Of a stretch of DNA of 5,545 nt, positions 1 through 3,801 are shown in pieces. This DNA comes from an uncultured Paraburkholderia sp. (GTDB lineage: Bacteria; Pseudomonadota; Gammaproteobacteria; Burkholderiales; Burkholderiaceae). Position numbers and translations under genes: made by a program. The first letter of the stretch is position 1; each line of letters begins with the position of its first letter. The stretch spans positions 1-5,545 of the forward strand of contig CALFSF010000067.1 of NCBI GenBank assembly GCA_937917025.1, given 5' to 3'. The notes beneath the pieces were generated by a model, which did no database searches, was not told the DNA's origin, and saw only the letters and a list, made by a program, of their open reading frames with translations.

Positions 1-60
1 AAAGAAAAGTAGGTGCCGCCCCGCACAGGGGCAACGCTAATAGACCGACATGAATTCAAG
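1..60. repeat. Possible dispersed-repeat fragment with GC-rich hairpin
   Basis: Non-coding DNA at the left edge. It contains GCCCC (18-22), a GCACA loop and GGGGC (28-32), a 5-bp GC stem-loop preceded by AAAGAAAAGTAGGTGCC. From memory, very similar strings (AAAGAAAGTAGGTGCC followed by a GCCCC/GGGGC hairpin and AACGC) recur between genes in Burkholderia-group genomes. That makes a dispersed intergenic repeat plausible, but only one copy is visible here. A second motif, GGCCAAAGAAA near 66-76, resembles the other half of such elements. The hairpin lacks an adjacent T-tract on either strand, so it does not look like a terminator. The rest of 1-110 shows no gene. Confidence 0.4.
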
Positions 61-110
61 GAAAGGCCAAAGAAACCCCTCCTAACCACATCTAACAAAA
101 CCAGACGCAG

Positions 111-141
111 AAAAAGGCAAAAATCAGGCCAGAATGGCCTG
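111..141 (-). terminator. Intrinsic terminator overlapping the glycosylase stop codon
   Basis: On the minus strand a perfect 7-bp stem, CAGGCCA (141-135) and TGGCCTG (131-125), closes a 3-nt loop. It is followed at once by ATTTTTGCCTTTTT (124-111). The TGA stop of the DNA glycosylase gene (126-124) lies in the 3' arm and first base of the tail, so the terminator is partly encoded in the last codons. This is the classic stem plus U-tract form, and it probably ends the TPR-glycosyltransferase / ubiC / glycosylase transcript. The tail is split by GCC, which may lower efficiency. Confidence 0.72.
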
Positions 142-600
142 CCAAACCAACAGTTTCTGCTCAAACGAAAGCATCGCATTAGCCGGACTGGAAGAAGGCA
201 AAACGAGCGTCTGATAACCCGCTTCAGCAATCACGGAAGCAAATCTTCCCGCTGTCTTTCCATTGAAACAAACCTTCCTGAGCCGCGGAGCGTACTCCCG
301 CAATGAATCGAAATCATTCGGCCGGGCATTGCGAATCGCCGAATCAAGACTCCCCTCACGATGGCACGCATCAAGCACGTCCCAAATGCCAATGCCATGC
401 GCAAGCACGCGCTTGAGCCGCGCGTCATACGGCAACTCATGAAGCGAAACCTCACCGGTCACCGCACCCAGAAGCCGCCAGAACTGATTGCGCGGATGCG
501 CATAGTATTGCGTCGCCGCAAGCGACGCCTCGCCCGGGAAACTGCCGAGCACCAGCGTATGGGTATCAGCCGCGACCACGGGAGCAAAGCCGCGCAGCAT
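124..600 (-). CDS. DNA-deoxyinosine (hypoxanthine) / uracil-DNA glycosylase family protein
   Basis: A 158-residue protein of the uracil-DNA glycosylase superfamily, closest in motif pattern to family 6 (hypoxanthine-DNA glycosylase). These enzymes cut the N-glycosidic bond of deaminated bases, chiefly hypoxanthine, to start base-excision repair in the cytoplasm. Motif 1 is LVLGSFPGEAS (residues 16-26), followed by QYYAHPRNQFW (31-41). N38 sits where the catalytically important Asn of the family is expected. The second active-site segment, LPSSSPANA (134-142), is the DNA-intercalating motif. The central GIWDVLDACHREGS (71-84) and FNGKTAG (112-118) are also typical. Length fits the single-domain family. 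The ATG start overlaps the ubiC stop as TGATG, and AAGGAAG (plus-strand 607-613) gives a good ribosome binding site six bases upstream. Substrate preference (hypoxanthine, uracil or both) cannot be read from sequence alone. Fold and family are firm; the exact substrate is inferred. Confidence 0.85.
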   Translation of the reverse strand: MLRGFAPVVAADTHTLVLGSFPGEASLAATQYYAHPRNQFWRLLGAVTGEVSLHELPYDARLKRVLAHGIGIWDVLDACHREGSLDSAIRNARPNDFDSLREYAPRLRKVCFNGKTAGRFASVIAEAGYQTLVLPSSSPANAMLSFEQKLLVWQAILA

Positions 601-613
601 CAGCGGCTTCCTT
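598..613 (-). promoter_or_regulatory. ubiC stop / glycosylase start overlap with internal RBS
   Basis: On the minus strand ubiC ends with TGA (602-600) and the glycosylase begins with ATG (600-598), sharing one base as TGATG. A purine-rich AAGGAAG (613-607) inside the last ubiC codons lies six bases before the ATG. This arrangement normally gives translational coupling by termination-reinitiation, and it also fixes the glycosylase start. Confidence 0.65.
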
Positions 614-1316
614 CACGTGGCATCCGCGGCGCCGAATGCGCGCGCGACGTCGTGTGGTCGAGCGGGCGTCCATGCTCACGCGGATACGCTCGCGCCGGCA
701 CGTCATAGCCGGGTTCGCGCGCATCGTGCGCCCGCCCCCGCATTCCCGCGCGCCGGGCAAGATACGCCCACAGCGCGGGCAGCATGCATTCGGTAACCAT
801 CAACGGTCTGCCATGTCGCTCGAATACCGAGCGGCGCGCGACGAGCCCGTGCGGCGCAGCCGCTTCGATCTCGCGCGAAGCAAGCCGGTACAACGGATGC
901 CGCGCGTTGAGCCGACGGCTCACCAGCGCGGATCGCGCAACGCTGCTGTCGCTATACAGCAGTTCGGCGAGCGGCCGGTTGCGCAAACGCCGCATCGCTT
1001 GCCACGCACCGACGCTCGCAGCAAGCGGCGCGATACTATGCGCGGCGACGAACGGCGTTCCGTCGACGGACAGCACGACTTCCCGCACCCAGACCGGCGC
1101 ACGCGACGTGACACACAACGCAGCGCATTCATCGTCCCACGCACGCGCGACCGCTTCACGCGTCACGCGGATAGTGACCGCGCCGAGCGTCGCGAGATGA
1201 GCGGTCAGTGAACCGCCGCGAGTAAGCCAGTCCTTCTGGTCTGGCGAGAAACCGGGCATGGGCGCCACGCGCCAGTGCGCGTCGGCGGCATCGAAACGGA
1301 TAGACATGCATCGCAT
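600..1316 (-). CDS. ubiC: Chorismate lyase (chorismate--pyruvate lyase) UbiC
   Basis: UbiC converts chorismate to 4-hydroxybenzoate and pyruvate, the first committed step of ubiquinone synthesis, in the cytoplasm. Family signatures are KDWLTRGGSLTAHL (residues 28-41), VWVREVVLSVDG (75-86, R78 matching the product-binding Arg of the E. coli enzyme), RPLAELLYSD (114-123), RRSVFERHGRPLMVTECMLP (161-180). In the last segment E176 matches the active-site Glu. The fold should end near residue 190. About 48 further residues follow, rich in Arg, His and Pro and without recognisable motif, making the protein (238 aa) longer than the 165-residue E. coli enzyme. ATG at 1316 has GGGGGG nine bases upstream; an in-frame ATG at 1307 (MSIRFDAADAHW) is an equally reasonable start. 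It lies 40 bases after the TPR-glycosyltransferase stop and overlaps the next gene by one base, so all three are probably co-transcribed. Identity is secure; start and role of the tail are less so. Confidence 0.88.
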   Translation of the reverse strand: MRCMSIRFDAADAHWRVAPMPGFSPDQKDWLTRGGSLTAHLATLGAVTIRVTREAVARAWDDECAALCVTSRAPVWVREVVLSVDGTPFVAAHSIAPLAASVGAWQAMRRLRNRPLAELLYSDSSVARSALVSRRLNARHPLYRLASREIEAAAPHGLVARRSVFERHGRPLMVTECMLPALWAYLARRAGMRGRAHDAREPGYDVPARAYPREHGRPLDHTTSRAHSAPRMPREGSR

Positions 1317-1320
1317 TATA
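1315..1320 (-). promoter_or_regulatory. Candidate -10 box (TATAAT) at the ubiC start
   Basis: The minus strand reads TATAATG, a perfect -10 consensus that overlaps the upstream ubiC ATG (1316-1314). The sequence 16-18 bases upstream (around GGAAAG) is not a good -35 match. If the box is used, transcription would begin near 1308-1307, almost exactly at the second in-frame ATG (1307), giving a leaderless or near-leaderless ubiC message. It is a single hexamer match in an otherwise GC-rich stretch, so chance is a real alternative. Confidence 0.25.
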
Positions 1321-1356
1321 AGATGCCCCCCGTTCTGCTTTCCGCGCGGCGACGTT

Positions 1357-3192
1357 TTACGTCCGCTGGCGCGCCGACGCTAATGCGATCTGCTGCAACC
1401 GCGCGCTCACGCGCTCGACAACCGGCGACCAGTCGCCCGGCCTCGGCTGACGGAACAGCTCGACCGTGTCATACCACGACTGCGATTCCGCGACGCCCCA
1501 GCACCAGTGCGACACATGATCGAGCATCGCCAGCACCGGACGCCCAAGCGCGCCGCCCAGATGCAACGGCGCACTGTCGATGGTGACGAGCGCATCGAGT
1601 GCCGCAACGTGAGCGGCCAGATCGTCGAAACCTTCGATGTATTGGGTGGTCAGGTCCGTCATGCGGGTGTCCGCGCCGGCAACGTCGAACGCGGATGCCA
1701 GTTCTGCGCCGCTACCCGGCGTCAGCGGATGAAACACGACATCCGGCAATTCAAGCAAAGGTGCAAGCGCCGCGAGCGGAATCGAGCGCTTCGCATCGCG
1801 TCGATGCGAAGCACTTCCGCGCCACACCAGACCGACCTGCAATTTCGTCGACGCACCGCCAGCATTCGCGCTCACACGCTCACGCCACGACGCGGCTTTC
1901 CCCGCATCCACGCACAGATAAGGCGCGCCACGAATCTGCTCCGGCTGAAGACCGGTTACGAACGGCACGCTCATCATCGGCAACGTGAAGTGACACCGGC
2001 CGGGCGTATCGTCTTCGATCGAAACGCAGTCCGCGAAATAACGCGAGAACAGTGGCTTGAGCGCGCGTCGGCACGCCAGCGTGACGCGCCCACCCTCGTC
2101 CCGCACGCGCGCCGCGAGCGCCGGCAGAAAACGCACCATCTGGATATCGTCGCCGCTACCCTGCTCGCTGTACACGCGCAACGTCTTGCCCGCGAGCGGC
2201 TCGTTGCGCCAGCGCGGGCCGCGTCGCGCCATCACGTTGACAATGTTCTCCGCCGTGCGGTCGCCGCGCGCGAGGCGCGCCTCGTAGCGCGGCCATGCGT
2301 CACGCCACGCGCCGCGCCGCAACTCCAACTCGGCCAGGTCGACCGCCGGCATGACCGCGCCCGGGTCCAGCGCAAGCGCCGCATGCAGCGCGGCTTCGCT
2401 GTCGGCATAACGCGCCTGCTCGGCCAGATACAGGCCAATGGCCGCTGCCACGTTCGCGTTACCCGGAGCGGCGCGGTCGACGGCGCGCATGGTGGCTTCG
2501 GCCGCGGCCGCGTCGTTGCGCTGCCATTGCGCGTGACTGAGCTGCCAGGCCATTTCGGCATCGGCGGGATGCCTCGCGAGCGCATCGCGGGCCACGCGTT
2601 CCATGACGTCCCATGCGCGCATCTCGCGGCAGGCGATGGCGAACTGCAACGGCAAGTCGGGATGAACCGCGGGATCGAGCGACCAGGCGCGCGCGAGCGC
2701 CGCATGGCGCTCCGCCGAAGACGCCGGGTCCAGAGCAGTGGCCGCAAGTGTCTGCGCGAGCCACCACGGCGCGCGCGCGTCGTCCGGGAAACGACGTCCG
2801 TACGCGCGCAGCACATGCGCGGCAGCCGAATGCGCCGCGCAGCGATTGATCAACCACACGATCCATTCGATGCTCGCTTCGCCGGCCTGCGCGAGGACGG
2901 CCTGCTCGCTGTAACGCGTCGCCGCGTTTGTATCGCCGAGCGCATCGGCGAAGAGCGCGAGCCGCGCGAAACGGGCCCCCGGGTTCCTCTCCGGCGCGCT
3001 CATCGCGGCGAGATGCCAGGCGCTTTCGAAATCGCCGGCGCTTGCGCACAGTTCGGCGTGACCAACCGCTGGCACGCCATCCACCGCAAGCGCGGACGCG
3101 CGTTGAAGCGCTGCGTCGAAACCCTGCTGCCGCAAGGCCGACCATACGATGAAGACAGATTCGGAGACTGACGCAAACACTGGCTGTGACAT
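1357..3192 (-). CDS. TPR-repeat protein with C-terminal glycosyltransferase-like domain
   Basis: A 611-residue two-part protein. Residues 1 to about 310 are Ala-rich helical repeats. The clearest TPR-like units are about 211-245, 246-279 (ending ALALDPGA) and 280-310. The C-terminal part (about 333-600) resembles the glycosyltransferase-9/heptosyltransferase-like domain often fused to TPRs. It shows EPLAGKTLRVYSEQGSGDDI (331-350, the usual 'YaEQGlGDxiQfvRylP' motif), VGLVWRGSASHRRDAKRSIP (453-472), TIDSAPLHLGGALGRPV (537-553, with D539 and H544 in the expected nucleotide-sugar region) and LFRQPRPGDW (579-588). No signal peptide or membrane segment is evident. Such proteins are thought to transfer sugars to glycans or proteins, but donor and acceptor cannot be inferred, and nearby genes offer no glycan cluster. 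ATG 3192 is the only start before an upstream in-frame stop at 3294, although it lacks a clear Shine-Dalgarno sequence. The first gene of a probable unit with ubiC. Confidence 0.83.
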   Translation of the reverse strand: MSQPVFASVSESVFIVWSALRQQGFDAALQRASALAVDGVPAVGHAELCASAGDFESAWHLAAMSAPERNPGARFARLALFADALGDTNAATRYSEQAVLAQAGEASIEWIVWLINRCAAHSAAAHVLRAYGRRFPDDARAPWWLAQTLAATALDPASSAERHAALARAWSLDPAVHPDLPLQFAIACREMRAWDVMERVARDALARHPADAEMAWQLSHAQWQRNDAAAAEATMRAVDRAAPGNANVAAAIGLYLAEQARYADSEAALHAALALDPGAVMPAVDLAELELRRGAWRDAWPRYEARLARGDRTAENIVNVMARRGPRWRNEPLAGKTLRVYSEQGSGDDIQMVRFLPALAARVRDEGGRVTLACRRALKPLFSRYFADCVSIEDDTPGRCHFTLPMMSVPFVTGLQPEQIRGAPYLCVDAGKAASWRERVSANAGGASTKLQVGLVWRGSASHRRDAKRSIPLAALAPLLELPDVVFHPLTPGSGAELASAFDVAGADTRMTDLTTQYIEGFDDLAAHVAALDALVTIDSAPLHLGGALGRPVLAMLDHVSHWCWGVAESQSWYDTVELFRQPRPGDWSPVVERVSARLQQIALASARQRT

Positions 3193-3220
3193 GGGAAGAC
3201 TGCTCGGCGCAACAGATTGA

Positions 3221-3250
3221 CGTGTCGCAGAACACGATCGGATCCGATCG
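3221..3250. other. 16-bp perfect palindrome and overlapping small stem upstream of the TPR gene
   Basis: CGATCGGATCCGATCG (3235-3250) is a perfect 16-bp palindrome 43 bases upstream of the TPR-glycosyltransferase start. CGTGT (3221-3225) can also pair with ACACG (3232-3236), which overlaps the palindrome by two bases, so the two structures would be mutually exclusive. The element sits in a divergent intergenic region and could be an operator for a dimeric regulator or part of a structured leader. No regulator family is recognised from the sequence. Confidence 0.45.
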
Positions 3251-3286
3251 CGTCTGCCCGCGGACGCCCGACAGCGCGGGCAGACG
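3251..3286. other. Strong 12-bp-stem hairpin in the divergent intergenic region
   Basis: CGTCTGCCCGCG (3251-3262) and its exact reverse complement CGCGGGCAGACG (3275-3286) flank a 12-nt spacer, giving a very stable stem on either strand. It abuts the palindrome at 3235-3250 with no gap. Neither strand has a T-tract after it, so it is not an ordinary intrinsic terminator. If transcribed it would form a structured 5' leader for the TPR-glycosyltransferase gene; if not, it is a 36-bp dyad that could bind protein. Confidence 0.55.
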
Positions 3287-3353
3287 GCAGATTACGACGG
3301 CGCGCATTCACGCCATCTCACAAACGATTCTGAAAGCGCCGATGCTCAACGGC

Positions 3354-3369
3354 ATGCATCGCTATGCAT
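3354..3369. other. Paired ATGCAT sites ten bases apart
   Basis: ATGCAT occurs at 3354-3359 and 3364-3369. Each is self-complementary, and the two are spaced by ten bases centre to centre, one helical turn. Together they also form a dyad with a 4-nt centre. They lie about 75 bases before the TTG start of the small gene, in an unusually AT-richer patch (TATGCATACTG) that could include a weak -10. No good -35 is visible, so a promoter here is only a possibility. Confidence 0.3.
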
Positions 3370-3431
3370 ACTGTTTTTCGCGGCCTGCGTCGTGCGGGCC
3401 GTGTCATTTGAACCGGAACAGGTCCGCAAAC

Positions 3432-3446
3432 AGGGAGAAGAGATTG
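3432..3446 (+). promoter_or_regulatory. Shine-Dalgarno sequence setting a TTG start
   Basis: AGGGAG (3432-3437) lies six bases before TTG (3444-3446). The same frame stays open upstream to about 3186, but that stretch holds the intergenic hairpins and has no comparable ribosome binding site. This site therefore decides the start of the small repeat protein. Confidence 0.65.
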
Positions 3447-3692
3447 ACCATCAACACAAAGCATACGTCCGACCGCATTGCCCATCTTGCCGCCGTCGTG
3501 CTGGCAACCCACAGCGCGTCGCATCAGGAGAAAGAACTGGCCGGTTCGGCGCTCGCGCAGCATCACACGGCGAAGCAGTCGAGCGTCGCGATGGGACGGC
3601 TCGCGGCACACGTGCTCGACGACAGGCACGCGAGTGAAGCCGCGAAGGAACTGGCAGGGTCCGTCCTCGCACAGGTTCGCCGGCTGACCTGA
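3444..3692 (+). CDS. Small conserved-looking protein made of two 30-residue repeats
   Basis: An 82-residue soluble, Ala-rich and probably helical protein with no signal peptide or membrane segment. It consists of two copies of one unit: residues 10-39 and 48-77 match without gaps at 16 of 30 positions. The shared core is LAA-V-L (15-20 and 53-58), then AS (25-26, 63-64) and KELAGS-LAQ (30-39, 68-77). I recall small proteins from other Proteobacteria with the pattern 'SDKIATLAS-VL...AK-LAGSVLSQ...' twice, all of unknown function; that is memory, not a search. TTG is chosen because of the Shine-Dalgarno at 3432-3437; ATG codons further upstream would add residues encoded by structured intergenic DNA. 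It is divergent from the TPR-glycosyltransferase gene and convergent with htpG, so it is probably a single-gene transcript ending at the terminator 27 bases downstream. No function is assigned. Confidence 0.75.
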   Translation: MTINTKHTSDRIAHLAAVVLATHSASHQEKELAGSALAQHHTAKQSSVAMGRLAAHVLDDRHASEAAKELAGSVLAQVRRLT

Positions 3693-3718
3693 ACAATCGA
3701 ACCGCCGCCGGGCAGGTC

Positions 3719-3755
3719 AAAAAAAACGCTGCCCGAAAAACGGCAGCGTTTTTTT
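3719..3755. terminator. Bidirectional intrinsic terminator between the small gene and htpG
   Basis: A run of eight A (3719-3726) plus CGCTGCC (3727-3733) pairs with GGCAGCG (3742-3748) plus seven T (3749-3755) around the loop CGAAAAAC. The GC-rich 7-bp core is flanked by A- and T-tracts, so each strand reads as stem plus U-tract. It serves the small plus-strand gene (stop 3690-3692) and the convergent htpG (stop at 3802). Confidence 0.92.
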
Positions 3756-3777
3756 CACCATGACAACATCACGCTAA

Positions 3778-3800
3778 AGCCGGGGCACGCAGCCCCTGCT
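3778..3800 (-). other. Hairpin directly after the htpG stop codon
   Basis: AGC-C-GGGGC (3778-3786) and GCCCC-T-GCT (3792-3800) form a stem with one mismatch around the ACGCA loop. It begins one base after the htpG stop. No U-tract follows on the minus strand, so termination probably relies on the stronger element at 3719-3755. This hairpin may act as a pause or as a 3' end protecting the htpG message. Confidence 0.4.
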
Positions 3801-3801
3801 T

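Noticed and set aside
13..306. Plus-strand open frame at the left edge
   Set aside because: Starts inside the hairpin motif, runs antisense to the glycosylase gene, has no ribosome binding site and an uninformative basic product.
600..1211. Plus-strand open frames opposite ubiC
   Set aside because: Arg- and Ser-rich shadow translations; UbiC active-site motifs identify the minus strand as coding.
1346..1366. Small dyad GACGT-TTT-ACGTC at the TPR-glycosyltransferase stop codon as a terminator
   Set aside because: Only a 5-bp stem (with a bulged extension) and no T-tract on the minus strand; the 40-base gap to ubiC fits co-transcription better.
1507..3171. Long plus-strand open frame (554 codons) opposite the TPR-glycosyltransferase gene
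   Set aside because: Its product is Arg-rich with no domain pattern, as expected for an antisense frame in GC-rich DNA, while the minus-strand frame shows clear TPR and transferase motifs.
3186..3443. Upstream extension of the small repeat protein to ATG codons before 3444
   Set aside because: This stretch holds the hairpin and palindrome, its translation lacks the repeat composition, and the best Shine-Dalgarno is directly before TTG 3444.
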